64,000 nucleotides of DNA from Exophiala sp. HKRS030 (taxonomy: Eukaryota > Ascomycota > Eurotiomycetes > Chaetothyriales > Herpotrichiellaceae): contig JAHWDD010000033.1 of NCBI GenBank assembly GCA_023897205.1, positions 1 to 64,000 on the forward strand, written 5' to 3'. The translations under genes and the position numbers were made by a program. Positions 1-12,434 of the stretch are shown here, piece by piece. Below the pieces are notes generated by a model. The model was not told the origin of the DNA. It saw only the letters and a program-made list of their open reading frames with translations, and did no database searches. Numbering within the stretch: the first letter of the stretch is position 1; each line of letters begins with the position of its first letter.

Positions 1-3000
1 AAGGGTAGAGAGATACCTAATTAGGGATTCCTTAATACTAAATAAGAAGGATATCCTATTAGAAGTTTTATATAACTATAAGCTAGTATTATTATAGACC
101 TTTAAAGAGATAGGGAGGGTAAGGACGGAAATTACTCCTCCTTATATAATTAGAATAATTCCTTATAAAGCCTAGTAGGCGAAGAACTTTTATATTCCGA
201 AGGTAATTAAACCGGAGGTAATTAAAATAGTAGAGAGCCGTTTAAAAAAGAATATTTTAGAATATAGATATAGACTATATAGGAATATATATTTCCTAGT
301 TAAAAAGAAAAATAGGTAATATCGGCTCGTTATTACTATAATATTAATAAATCGAGTAACTATTAGGGATATAAATCTACCGCCTTTGTCTAATAACTTT
401 TCTAAGGAGTTTACGGGAATATTTATACTTTTATTAATTAATTAGTTTTTTAGGTATAATTAGTTATAACTTACTAGGTAGAGTAGGAATATAATAGTAA
501 TCTAGACGCCTTTAGGGATAATGCGTTAAATAACCCTAGTATAAGGAGCTACTAACTCGATACCGTATTTTATAAGAGTATTAAATAGGATTCTAGCTAC
601 TTAGATACCGAGAAGGGTAAAACCCTTTATTAATAATACGGGTATAAAAGGACCTAAGATAGACTATAGAAGAGAAGAAGTAGCGCTAGAAGTTCGGCGT
701 TATATTCTCGAATATATTTAAAATTTAGATAAAGTACTAATAGATATTAAGAGGGCGGGAGCTACGATCTCGGGGAGAAATTATAGTTCTATTAGGATAG
801 TTTAAGGATTATCGGGTATATCTATAATAAGTACGGACGGTATCCGGATAATAAAAAGGTTAAAAAGATATTATTATAGCTAGCCTACTTAAATACTACG
901 GAATTAAAGGGTTTTCTCGGAATATATATATATTATCGAATCTAGGTTAAAAAGTTTACGTAAAAAGCTTTATTATTATATTATCTATTAAGAAAAGGAG
1001 TACCGTAGGAATAGACTAAAGATTATAACGAGACTATAGATATTATAAAGGAGGTACTAACTATAGCGCTAGCCCTAGTTAGTTTAGACTATTCGAAAGG
1101 AGTAGGAGTAGTATTTCTTAATTTTAATACGAGCCTAACTAGATAGGGCGCGTAACTAGGGTAAGTAGAGAGAGAAGGAAAGAGATAATACCTATTAAGA
1201 TATAAGAGTAGCTTATAGTTAAAGGCTAAATTAGAATATAATATAGAAAAAAGGGAATATTAAGCGCTTTTAAAATCGTTAAAAAAGTTTCGCTACTAGT
1301 TATACGGAGTTTATTTTATCGTTAAAATAGATACGATAACTTTAGCTATATAGTTAAATTAATAAGTAACTAATCTACTAGGTACGTTAGTAATTTAATA
1401 GTTAGTATAGATAAGACTTTTTAATTTTAAGGTATAATACGTACTAGGAGCAAAAAACCTTATTACGGACGCTCTCTTAAAATATCCCGCTATAGAGAGA
1501 GATCTATTAGAGAGAGAAAGTAAAGAAGAGATTAATAATTAGGTAGAGGAATAGTTCTACTCGGTTAGACTTATACCGATTAGAGTAGAAGAAGAGTAAG
1601 TAGAAGAAGATAAAGAGAGAGATATACTATTTAAGGAAGAAGAATATTCTAAAGACTTAATTAAAATCGCGAAAATCCTAACTAGAGGGTTAAAAAGACT
1701 AGAGAATATATTAAGAGTAAAGTTTTCTTAATTAAGGAAGAGAGTATTAAATTATATTATATATTAGGGATATCTTTTTCGAATAGTAAATAAGACGAAT
1801 CCTATAAGAAGGGTATTAGATAGGAAAGAAAGAAGGGAGGTAGTTTTAAGACTACTTTACGATAAATTAGAATATTAAATAAAAGAATCTACCTATCGAA
1901 AGGTTATAAATTAATACTACTAGGATATAATATATAAAGATATAACGTAATATATTAAGATCTATAAGGTATACTAATTTTAATTAAAGGCTAGAGTAAG
2001 AGAGGCTCTTTTTCTAACTTAAATAAATAAAAGATAAGCTAAAATATATATTAATATAACTTATATACCTCTATCTTAGGGAAAGCGGTTTCTAGTAGTA
2101 GTAAGAAGTAATTTTAGCGAATAGATTAAAGCTCGAGGAATTAAGGAGAATAATAGTAAATTAGTTACGAAGTTCCTTTAGGAGGATATTATTATAAGAT
2201 ATAGAATCTTTATAAAAATAATAATAGATAGTAGACTAGAGAATAAGAAATTAATAGAGAAATTATTAGCGAAATATAATATTAAGAAAGTACTAATATT
2301 AGCTTATAATCCTTAAGTAAATAAAGTAATAGAAGTAGAATATAAGCCGATTAAGGATATACTTTCGAAGATAAGTAGATTATTAAATAATAGAGACTAG
2401 ATAAAATATTTATATACTATCCTATAGGCGAACCGTATAATAGTAAGGGCTAGTACTAGAATAACTTCCTATAAGGTAGAGTACCTTAATTAAGTAGTTT
2501 TACCTATTAAATTAAAATATTTAACTTAGAGTATTATACTATAGAAAGAAGTCTAGAATATAAGTAGTTTACTTACTAGTAGAGCTTAAGCCTTAGAAAG
2601 AAGAGAAGAAGATTTAGAAGAGGTAAAGTTAAGAATTTATAGAATAAGAGAGTTAGGGAAGATATACTTTAATTAGAGGAATTAAATAAGAAGAGAACTA
2701 TTATAACTAGGAATATTAGTACTACTATATACTACTTTTATATAAATAGATATATTAAGTTTAAAAGTATTATAGTTTTGTTAGAATAGGCCGTATCGAA
2801 TTATATTAATTAACTAACTATATAGGAATTATACTTTATAGGAATTAGATAGTATAATATTAAGAGGGACTTTTACTAGTTACCGTTTAAAGCGGTTTTA
2901 TTCTCGTATAGATATCTTTCTAAGTACCGTTCCCGCTATTAAAGAACCCGTAGATTAATAGTATATACCTAAAGTAAGAAGGTAACCTAGAGTTACGATT

Positions 3001-3200
3001 AAAGTACCGAGAATATTACTATAAAGATCGAAAGTTAAAGAAAACTAAGAAGAGATAGAATAAGTTAAAGAAGATAAAAAAGATAATAAGAAAGAATTCT
3101 AAAGAGAATAAGGTTAAGAGCTAATAATCGGAGAGGTAGATTAAGATATAAGATAAGGTTAGAATTAAGACTATAGGGAGATAAGAAAAGTAGGGCTATA
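1..3200 (+). mobile_element. RIP-degraded Ty3/gypsy retrotransposon relic (pol)
   Basis: No open frame survives, but reading the plus strand through its stops gives the Ty3/gypsy pol order. A reverse transcriptase lies at about 240-1100, with a recognisable motif around 505-600 (TPLG..., then GATNS). RNase H follows at about 1100-1450. An integrase lies at about 1800-2460 and ends in a YNPQxNxxIE block (from about 2305), the usual YHPQ.N...E integrase signature. The 5' end (gag, protease, LTR) is outside the window, and I could not place a 3' LTR; 3200 is approximate. CpA and TpG are almost missing while CpG remains, which is the classical RIP pattern. The element is dead. Confidence 0.85.
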
Positions 3201-3206
3201 TAAAAG

Positions 3207-3239
3207 CTTAGTATAAAAATAAACTATTTTTATACTAAG
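3207..3239. repeat. Perfect 15-nt-arm hairpin, left member of a pair
   Basis: CTTAGTATAAAAATA is followed after 3 nt (AAC) by its exact reverse complement. A similar hairpin lies at 6899-6932. The outer flanks also mirror each other: TAAAAG sits just before this one, and CCTTTTA just after the other. The pair may mark the ends of a separate inserted element, but RIP makes the true original bases uncertain. Confidence 0.75.
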
Positions 3240-6200
3240 ACTTTAATTAGCGCGGTTTTATAATATAGAATAGAAATACTTATAAGTTTAAGTTAAGAGG
3301 ATATTAGTAGGAAAAACCTAAGGAGAAGTAGAAGTTAAGGGTAAGTTAGTACTAGAGAAAGTAGAGAACGAGAAGAAAGTTATAGTAAATAAAGTATAAA
3401 ATAAAGGTAATAGTAGGAGATAACTTAGAAAAACTAAAATAGAATAGAGTAATTTTAATAAGAAAAGACTAATTAGGAAGGTTTCCGTTTCCGGAATATA
3501 TAAAGAAGTAAGGAAAAACTTTAATTAAGGAGATTTAATTAAGATAAATAGTAACTACGAGTAATAAAGAGAGGGTTAATCTTTTAAGAGATATATAAAA
3601 GTTTTAGTCTATATAGACCTCGATCTTACCCGCTCTTAGGTTATTAACTTCTTTATCTCTTCCGATATCTTTTCCTCGTTAGGATCCTTCTTCTTCTTCT
3701 CGAAGGCTTATTATTAATATAATTATAAGTCCTAGAGATAGTTTTAATCCTTTTCCCTTACTTTACCTAGTTAATCTTCCCTATCGCTTCTCTTTTTAAA
3801 GAGAAGATATTAACTTATATCGTCTAGAGTCTAGAGTTTAAAGTCTAGAGTCTAGAGTTTAAAGTCTAGAGTCTAGAGTCTAAAGTCTAGAGTCTAGAGT
3901 CTAGAGTCTAGAGTTTTTCTTCTTCTTTCTTTTCTCCTTATTATTTTTTAGACCTAGATTTTAAGTAGTTATTTAGTTAAATAGTAGAAATATTATAGCT
4001 ACCTAGAGATTCTTATAAGGATAAGAATAAGAAAGTAAAGCCTTTACTAAAGGGTTTACTATTTAAAGCTCTAGTAACTTTATATCTTATTTATTATTCC
4101 TCTCTATATCCTCCTCCTAAGCTGCCTATACTTAGCTATAATAGTAAAGATATTATAGTACCTATTAGAAATTATATACTTAGAATTTTAAATATATAAA
4201 CCCTTAAGTTACCTTACCTAAAGACTAGAAAACCCGCTTTAATAATAGAATATCTAGAAGTTATTTACCTAAACGATTAAAGAGGCTATATCTAATTTCT
4301 TTCGAATTTTAATATTACTTAGACTTTATTATAATATACTATAGAAGAGGCGAGCCGTATTTTATTAGAATAGCTTAGTATTAGGCTACTTCTTAAGAGT
4401 AATATTTTAATAGACTTAGAAAAGAAGATTATATAATAGGCTAAGAATACTAGAGATCGAAGAATAAGATTAAAGAAAGTATATAATAACTTATAGAAAG
4501 GAGAATATACTAACGATAATACTAAGGCTACTAGCTTTTATAATTAAGAATTCGTCGATAACTTAATTATTTCCTTATATAGAGACGGCTATATTATTTT
4601 AGTTATAATTCGAGAAATACTAGAATAGCTTTCTAGTTATACCTCGCTTCGTTTACTTTAAGAAGCTAGCTACTAGTACGTCTATAGGTTAGCTAGTTTA
4701 GATAGAATTAAGATATTAAAAGAACTTAGACTTTAAGCTATTAACTTTAAAGAAGTTAGTAGAAGATAGATAGATATAGCTAGGAGCGATTTTACTTAAT
4801 ATAAAGAGTTTTTATTAATAGTAAAATATTATTAGTTAATCTAGGTTAAGGGAATTTAGCTTAATTATAGATAAGTACTATATAACTTTATAAATATTAT
4901 TAAGTTAGAAGAGAAGTTTAGAATAGCGGTAGTAGCGCCTAGCTATACTAAGAAGTAAGCTATAAAAGGAAAATAAATTATTAAGGTTAAAGAGGAACTA
5001 GATCCTTCGAGAAGGTCGACTCGCTAAAAGAAGCTACCTAAAATTAAGGCTAGTAACTTTAATAAGTATATTAATAATAATATAAGCTTAAATAATAGTA
5101 CGGGAATATAGCCCTTACCTCGGCTAAACTTACTAGTACCTTAGTCTATTTCGATTCTAGTTTTATAATAAGAACTAGTTATTCTAGTTCCTTAGCCGGT
5201 TATTTCCCTTAATTATAGGCCTAAGTAAAAGCCTATAACTCTAGATAATATTTAACTTAAGAATTAAGAAGAAGTATAAAAAGATATTCTTAAAGCTCTT
5301 AGCGAAATAGATTAAAGAAAGATTCGAGAATTAAGCGACGATAGCTTATTATCTTTAGTACCTATACCTATATCTCGTCGTAAGTTTTCCCTAGCTACTA
5401 AGTTTAGGGTCTCGACACTAATCTCTACTAGAAGAATAATATTAAATAGAGAAGAGTCGCCTTAGGTTATACCTAATTCTTTAAAGAGGTTTTTTTATAA
5501 GAGGGTACTAAATATAGCTTCTTCTATCGTTTCTATAAGGAATATTTATATAGTAAAGAAAATAAAGGATAAAACTAGGCCGGTAGAGGCTTAGTTAATA
5601 TAAGAGAGAGTTAAGTAAAGTTCTCTTACCTTACCTACTAGAGTTAAACTTAATCTCTTACTTAATAATATTAGCTACTATAACCCTATTAAGAATCCTA
5701 CCTAGGCGGAAAGTACGGCTTAGATAATAATTATATTAAAATATAAGGCTCTAACGAATAACTAAGAGCCTAAGCTATATACCTTTTATTTTATAATAAT
5801 CCGAACCGACGATACTATTCTTCTAGTATAGGTATTTATAAAGATTACCGAGAGTATTCCTTAGTTATATACGGCTAGATATTTAAGGATTACCTAGGCT
5901 TATAGAGAAGAAGTAAGTAAAATTATTAATACTATTAATTTATAGAATATCGGACTCGTAGTCTTAGAGGAAGTATTAAAGTATTAGTACTAGTATTTTA
6001 AAAATAAAGATATTTTAGTTCGATAAGGAGTAGTAGCTATTAGAGAATATAGTCTAAAATATAAAGATCTTTTAACTCTTTAATATAGACTTTAGAAATA
6101 GGGATAGGTAGTATTAGGCTAGTTATCTAGAGAGGTTATCTTCTATATAATTAGAGCGATTAGGGGATTAGTTCTAGATAATAATTTAAGGGTTATTAAC

Positions 6201-6898
6201 CTAGTAAAGTTTATAGTAATAAGAGATATAATAAATAAAACCTTCCCTTATATATAGAATATTTATAATAAGAACGAGATTCGGATTATACCTATATATT
6301 CTCTAGGATATTAGTTTCTTATTATTATTAAACTAAGACTTAAGAGATATATTATCCTTAATTCTAGGATTAATAGGCCTAATAAAGATATTAGTCTAAA
6401 AAATATAAGGAGGCTAATTAGTAGTACTTAGGATATAGACTTTATAAGGGCTTAAGTTTAATCGAATCGGTAATAGAATCTTATAGACTATAGACTTTAG
6501 GTTATCGAAAACTTTCGTATATATTATAGGAATAAGTAACCTTATATAGTTTAAGTTAATCCTTATTATAGAGTAAGGGTAGTATATAAAATAGTAAAAT
6601 ATACTTTAAAATTATAGCGGTTACTAGAAGGAGTCTTAATTACTAGGAAGATAATAGACGAGCGGAGACGAGAGATAAGTAAGGAGATTATTCCGGAGGA
6701 AGTACTACGTATTACGCAAGGAAGCCGTAAATTATAGGGACGACTTAGTTAAGGGAATAGCTAGGACTTAAGCTAGTTATTAAAATAACGATAAGCTATA
6801 CTTTCTTTTTTTTCTTATTATTGCTGTCGTTACGGACGAGGTCGTCTTCGCTAATAATCGGGGAGGGATATAATATATAATTAGGGCTTACTAGAAGT
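3240..6898. mobile_element. Unassigned RIP-mutated segment between paired hairpins
   Basis: This 3.66 kb segment has the same extreme RIP composition as its flanks and no open frame. It contains a heptamer tandem array (3822-3912). I could not recognise reverse transcriptase, transposase or other conserved motifs by eye, so the class is unknown. Its borders are suggested only by the two similar hairpins at 3207-3239 and 6899-6932, which would fit terminal inverted repeats of a DNA element nested between the gypsy and copia relics. It could equally be the gag part or the non-coding part of another retroelement. Confidence 0.4.
3822..3912 (+). repeat. Tandem heptamer array, 13 units of GTCTAGA
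   Basis: Thirteen back-to-back 7-nt units run from 3822 to 3912. Most are GTCTAGA; two are GTTTAAA (3836, 3857) and one is GTCTAAA (3878). The variants differ by C-to-T or G-to-A type changes, as RIP would produce. The array lies inside the unassigned mutated segment. Confidence 0.9.
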
Positions 6899-6932
6899 CT
6901 TAGTATAGAAACGATAGTATTTCTATACTAAG
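6899..6932. repeat. Hairpin with 13-nt arms, right member of a pair
   Basis: CTTAGTATAGAAA is followed after 8 nt by its exact reverse complement. It resembles the hairpin at 3207-3239, differing mainly by G/A exchanges expected from RIP. It is followed by CCTTTTA, mirroring the TAAAAG before the left hairpin. Confidence 0.75.
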
Positions 6933-7199
6933 CCTTTTATCTATACTAGAAGATCGGTAGGAGTTAAATAAGGAGAGGAAGGAGGCAACGAAGATAGATA
7001 GTAATAGAGATATTAGCTCCTATTAATAAGTTTCGTTCCTTATTCTCGTTTTACCTAGTTTACTTAGTTACTATAATCACTAAATAACCTAGTTAAATAG
7101 TTTTAGTAATCCTTAAGACTTAAGTTATTTAGTTAGTTAGTTCTTGCGACATTAAGGTCCTGCCGACTAGTTTACCTAATACTACCCCTAAATATCCTC

Positions 7200-8645
7200 C
7201 CTACTTAACAGGTCCTAGGTATCGACTTAGTTATCGCTAGTTATACTACTAATATAGATATTTAAGTATAAGTTCGATAATAAAGGATATCTAGAGAAGT
7301 TTAAGGCAAGGCTATATATTAGAGATAATTTATAGTATATAGAGAGCGATAATTACGCCGTAACCTTAACCGGAGAGACCTTTAGGATCCTTATAAGCTT
7401 TATAGTAGGATATAACTTAGAATTAAAGTAGTCCGACGCTATAAATACCTTCCTTAATAGTAAACTTAATAAGGAGGTCTATATTAAAGCCCTAGAAGGG
7501 CTTAGCGACAGTAAGGTCCTTAGGCTCTTAAGAGCCCTATACGAATTAAAGAGATTACTACTCCTATAGTATTACGAACTTATAGAAGAACTTATTAGAT
7601 TAGGCCTTAAGGAGGTTAAAGGAGTTAACTATATACTATAAAATAACTTTATTATCGTCTTCTTCTATATTAATAATATCCTATTTATTTATTATAGGAA
7701 TAATAAGGAAAAGGCTAAAGGCCTTATCTAAGAACTTAGTAAGATTTATAAGCTAAGGTACTTACTAAAAGCCGATTAATTCCTAGATATCCGAATCGTT
7801 AGAGACCGATAGAGAGGTACTCTCTTATTAATCTAGGACTCCTATATCGATAAGATAACCTTAAGGTTTAACCTAGAGGATTATAAACTAGCTAATATAC
7901 TACTATCTCTAGAAAAGCTAGAGCCTAATCCGGAATAGGTAACTCCGGAGAAAATTTATCTTTATTAATAAAAGATTAGATCTATTAACTAAATTATAAT
8001 CTAAATAAGGCCTAATATCTTATTTACGGCCTTATAACTAGTATAATTCTTAAGAAATCTATCGCTAAAGTATACCTTACTTACTAATAGAGTTATTAGA
8101 TATCTAAGCGGTACTAAGGACTAAGGAATCGTTTACTAACGAGGCGATAATAAGGTAGAATAACTTAGGATTTACTCCGATATAGCTTTCGGCGATAGCT
8201 TCGATAGAAAAAGCTCGTAAGGATTTATCTTCTACCTCTTTAAAGGCCTATTTAGTTAGAAAGTAAACTAATAGCGTATAATTATAACGTCGTTAATAGA
8301 GGCTAAGCTTCTCGCTCTAATAGAAGTCTTAAAGAAAGCGATATAATAGAAGAGGTTCCTAGGATCTATAGGAAAGAGCCTCCTAATAAGCCCTAAGATC
8401 TATAACTATATCTATATCTTCTATAATAATTAATAGATAATTCGCTTATTTATAATACTAAGCTATAAGCTTATAACTCGACTTAAATATATTAATATCT
8501 ATAAGTACTAGATAAGAGAATTAGTTAATAATAAAGTCATTACTCTAGAATAGGTAGCTATAATATTAATAAGCGCTAACGAACTTACTAAACTACTAGA
8601 AGAGTAACCTTATAATAGGTTTATAAAGTAGTTAAACCTCTAATA
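7200..8645 (+). mobile_element. RIP-degraded Ty1/copia retrotransposon relic (RT and RNase H)
   Basis: The plus strand, read through scattered stops, gives a fungal Ty1/copia pol C-terminus. The start is GYLEKFKARL at about 7285. A DAxNxFLNSKLxxEVY block follows at about 7435. The catalytic FFYINNI (YVDD position) lies at about 7660, with aspartates mutated to asparagine as RIP would do. The downstream IRYLSGTKDxGIVY block lies near 8090, and the RNase H tail SSxGFIFYLFKG near 8210. The frame peters out at about 8640. No gag, protease or integrase is seen upstream, so the relic is 5'-truncated or interrupted by the segment to its left. Confidence 0.85.
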
Positions 8646-8826
8646 AATTATAACGATAACACTATAATAAGATCGATAGAAAAGGATACTAGAGGTAAGG
8701 AAAATACTTTAATAGTAAATTACGCTCTTTTAGAACTAAAACACTATAAAAAGTCTATATAAACTAACTTTATACTAACGAGAAAAGCTTCATAGGCAAC
8801 CCTATTATTATAGGCTTCCCTAGGGG

Positions 8827-9035
8827 GTGTATTAGCTTATACTTACTAATTAACTAATTATTGACCGAACTATCGACTAGCTAGTACGCATATTCGATAT
8901 ATTGACAAGTACTTACCTAGTATACTCGATTATTAATTTTCTTGCGCATTAGGAGAGATTTTCTCTTGTTCACACTTATTTATATAGAGAAGAGGAATCC
9001 TCATTATTCTATAGACTAGACAGACATCAATTCAA
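8827..9035 (+). repeat. Probable 3' LTR of the copia relic
   Basis: A purine tract ending AGGGGG sits directly before TGTATTAGC (8827), the usual arrangement of polypurine tract plus LTR start (TG...) after copia pol. The right border is not certain. The sequence changes from TA-rich RIP composition to normal CA/TG-containing sequence between about 8940 and 9030. No 5' LTR copy was found in the window, so the length cannot be checked by comparison. Confidence 0.5.
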
Positions 9036-9154
9036 TCCATTTGTGCGTGTTGACAGTCATTTCGTCGACGCTCACAAAGCTGACAGGTTGCTACCGTGAA
9101 TGTCACCAAAACTCAACCACAGTCTCACTATTTCCTCCCCATCGCTGCTGGCGA

Positions 9155-11032
9155 TCAATAGTCAAAATTCTCAAATGTAAAACTCTTCCTAGGCAACCAC
9201 TGCTGGATCTCCTTCCGCATTGCTGCCGCCGTACACAAATACCAATTATCCACATTTTCATCAGTCGCGAGAAGGTCTTCCTTGGCCAACCTTCTCCGAT
9301 GGACCGTGACGCCCGTCTCACGCAGAGCCTCCAATTTGTGCTTCTCTTTCTCATTCGACAACAACTTCTCATCGCCTGTCAGAAAGATTGTCATGGCCTC
9401 TTTCAGCTCGGGATGGTGCTTCAATAGGTCCACTGCCAGCCCAACGTCACGGATCCCCAGGCTCCAAAGTGTGTCGACGCGCTTGGTGTCGAGATTTCCT
9501 AGTTGTCCTAGAAGAGGCGTGATGCCGATTCCTGCTGCAATAAAGCCGGTTCGCTTGTTTTCCTGCTGGTCAAAGATGAACTCGCCGCCGAATCCTCGGA
9601 TGCCGATTTCCGCACTCCCAGGCTTTTGCCATTCAAGCCATCTCGTCACGCTGCCGACTTTTCTAACCGTGATCTCGAATTCTTCTCCGTGGACTCCCAG
9701 GGAATTGGGAATTGATGAGACGGTGAATGTGCGGGTGAAGTCGTCATTCAGGCTGGTAGGGTCGTCGTCCCGCATGTGTGAGTATCCCATGTAGAGTTCG
9801 CTGGAGAAATCCATGGCCACGTATTGACCGGGTTTCCATGGTCCGAGAATCGCGGGATCTGCGAGTGCGAATCGATATCTCGTGATCGTCGGAGTGAGTT
9901 TTGTCTTTTTCACCAGCTGTGCTGTTACCGGTATCTCGTCGCCTGGGGTCCTGCCGAACTCGTCAGGCTTTTCGCTTGTGAGAGCGCGAACTCGAGGGTT
10001 ATAGGGTGAGCGGCCTTTGGTGGGGTCATCGAGGAATTTCCCCCGGAAGGGCAATCCGTTCTGTACCAGTCTAGCCGCTGTCACTCTCAAGCGAACCGCA
10101 AGATTGCTTTTTGAGATCTGAGAACTCGCTTGTTTTCCAACCAATACCTCCGTAGTTCCCGTGACATATAAGACGTCGCCGGTCTCAAAATTGGGTATCA
10201 CCAGGCCGGCCTTGGGTGTTCTTTCGAGGTTTCCAAGTGTTTGGTATAAATTGTTGCCACTGTATTCCGGCCATATGATTGTGCTATTTTCAGTCGTCGA
10301 TTCAGGCTGAGCAACACGTATGAAACCTTGCGGACCGCCACGAATGTTCGCATCCATGTCTTCATGCTCGTGTGCTGATGTGACAAACATTGTATCTGCG
10401 TTCTTGATCAAATCAAGGGCTTCTTGACTCAGATGTGCTGAGTTGGAGAGTAGTTTCGGTTTTGGTGTGGAAGAAGTGATGATCTTCTTGTTGAGGTATT
10501 TGGGGCAGTTGGGCAGACTCTGAGTGATGCTGACCGCCAATTGAATATTTCCTGACTTGCCAGATTTCTTCTCGACGGGTTTCGATTCACCCTCATTGTC
10601 TGAGTCTGCGTTCAAGGCGCCGGCGATAATTTTGCCAGCAAGTTTGAGTCGTGATCGAAGTTCCAAGTGGATTCCGAGAGCACTAAATAACTTCCCATCA
10701 CCTTCTTGTCGAACAATCTCCCCATCATCTTGTCCCTTCCAAATAGCTTCCACAACAGGGTCGAAAGAAGCATCGACTTCAGACTTGATAGCAATAACAT
10801 TCTGGGCGATTGATTGTGATAATGGAGGGGCACCAGTTCCCCACAATGTGACCCAAGGTCGATCTTGATCATCTAGCGTACCAACAGCCATTAGTGGATA
10901 GTTTGGAAGACGTGAGGCGAACATGGCTGGTAGAAATGGTATTGTTGGGTTGTCTTCTCGGTCATCAACACCGACTCGTCTCTGAATAGACCTCTCGCCA
11001 TCGTGCCATGGGAATCCCTCCATGTATGACAT
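9155..11032 (-). CDS. PNPOx-like / ferredoxin-reductase-like fusion flavoprotein
   Basis: A single-exon gene of 625 residues. The middle part (about 200-340) resembles the FMN-binding split-barrel of pyridoxamine-phosphate oxidase-like proteins. The C-terminal part (about 370-625) is a ferredoxin-NADP reductase-type module with the FAD-binding motif RTFTVSS (434-440), KPGQYVAMDF (400-409) and the nucleotide-binding GIGITPLL (501-508). No C-terminal 2Fe-2S cluster motif is present. Such fusions occur in fungi and bacteria as uncharacterised oxidoreductases, so the substrate is unknown. The ATG at 11032 gives an N-terminus with family-like sequence (MEGFPWHDGE). The 3' end lies only about 200 bp from the RIP-mutated repeat block, yet the gene shows no RIP damage. 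Confidence 0.8.
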   Translation of the reverse strand: MSYMEGFPWHDGERSIQRRVGVDDREDNPTIPFLPAMFASRLPNYPLMAVGTLDDQDRPWVTLWGTGAPPLSQSIAQNVIAIKSEVDASFDPVVEAIWKGQDDGEIVRQEGDGKLFSALGIHLELRSRLKLAGKIIAGALNADSDNEGESKPVEKKSGKSGNIQLAVSITQSLPNCPKYLNKKIITSSTPKPKLLSNSAHLSQEALDLIKNADTMFVTSAHEHEDMDANIRGGPQGFIRVAQPESTTENSTIIWPEYSGNNLYQTLGNLERTPKAGLVIPNFETGDVLYVTGTTEVLVGKQASSQISKSNLAVRLRVTAARLVQNGLPFRGKFLDDPTKGRSPYNPRVRALTSEKPDEFGRTPGDEIPVTAQLVKKTKLTPTITRYRFALADPAILGPWKPGQYVAMDFSSELYMGYSHMRDDDPTSLNDDFTRTFTVSSIPNSLGVHGEEFEITVRKVGSVTRWLEWQKPGSAEIGIRGFGGEFIFDQQENKRTGFIAAGIGITPLLGQLGNLDTKRVDTLWSLGIRDVGLAVDLLKHHPELKEAMTIFLTGDEKLLSNEKEKHKLEALRETGVTVHRRRLAKEDLLATDENVDNWYLCTAAAMRKEIQQWLPRKSFTFENFDY

Positions 11033-12434
11033 ACTTTTTTGGGAACTCGACCGCTGGTCAATTGCTGATTTGTATTGTCGACTGACTGCACAATGAATTG
11101 TCTAAGATGCTTCAATGCAAGTTTTGTGATCGTTCAGGACTTGTTGAAGTATATATCCTCAGATCAATGCTGGCTTGAGCGACATGTTGTTGTTAGCATG
11201 CAATCTGAACTTAGTAATCTTGGGTCCCAAGAGCCTGTGAGGACCAGTCATGAACCTGCAAGTCCCGAGAAACCAAGCCGAAGAAGTACAATGCTCGTTC
11301 ATGTAGTCGAAGCGATGTTAATCATCATCAGCCCGAGGTTTAGTAGAGTTTAAGGCGGCCACGAAGTAAGACTGGTACGGATGGCGTCTTCATGAATGCG
11401 GAGGCGGACCCGCAATGCCAAGATGTTAAACTCCTGCCAGTTGGATCAGGACTTAAAGCGGCACTCAAACTAAGGCGCAAATGGTAGGATCTAGATCAGC
11501 CCCAGGCAGGCCACCAATTAATCTTCGTAAAACATGTTCCGCATAAAGTTCGATCCCTTGGTCGCTTACATGCTGTGCAGCTTCCAAGTCGAGGCACATT
11601 CCTCTCATCAGACTAGTCAAGCAAATCACAGTCTCGTATTGGGGCCAGAAGATACCATGTGCCTTCCTCATTGATGTTGAGTTGTCGGTAGCTCCTTCTT
11701 GGAACGCGTGATTTCATCAAGGGGATTTGAGGAAAGAGCGTTGATCACATGCAAGCTCTTGCTCTTTGCTGTTTCTTTGCTGTTTCCAGAAAGAGTGTCT
11801 TTATTGCACAGACCTCCTTTGCACATCAAGTTCATATCTTCATATGTTTAAGTCCTTTCCAATCACTTATTGAGCAACGGCCAAGGGATCGTCGTAACTC
11901 ATAGTTATGAGCGGAATGACCAGTGACCAGGAGGCTAGCACTCTGCTCCATGCCTACGTTGTCAGCATAGTCGGTGATACTGGAAGGGCTGTGTCCCTCA
12001 GATTGGCACTTTATGATCCCGATATATTTCGTAAACATTGGACACGAGATGATCGAAGTTTCATTGGATTACGTTGCACAGACGAAGATTCTGCCTTCTG
12101 GCACAGCCTTGCCGTCCATGGCTGCCTCCCCGCGGTTCTCTGACCATCCATGCCAGCTTCGGAATAATGGACAGACCAACGATGAACACATCTGTCCTAG
12201 AGACACAGATCTAGATCTTGTTTGGACTTCGTGGTCACCATCGTGACGTAGGTGTTGAACTGTACACGTTCACACATTAAAAAGCTGGTGGAAGCCTATC
12301 CTTCGGCAGAACTTCGGTGTACGCCCAATAAATTTTACAACTTTGCCTCTGAGTCAATAAGAATCTATCACGTTGTTCGGATATCAATCAAGGTCTGCAG
12401 AGTACAACTCCTTCAATCATGATTTCTTGATCTT
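11033..12434. other. Intergenic, with one possible orphan exon
   Basis: No convincing gene. On the minus strand, 11465-11671 (open upstream to about 11716) encodes a protein-like stretch (68 residues from its ATG, containing DLEAAQHVSD and YAEHVLRRLIGG). It could be an exon or remnant of an unrecognised gene, but no partner exon was found. The rest, upstream of Sua5, shows only short random frames. Confidence 0.3.

Noticed and set aside
3822..3912. Heptamer array as a possible CRISPR or telomere repeat
   Set aside because: The units are contiguous without spacers and do not match fungal telomere sequence.
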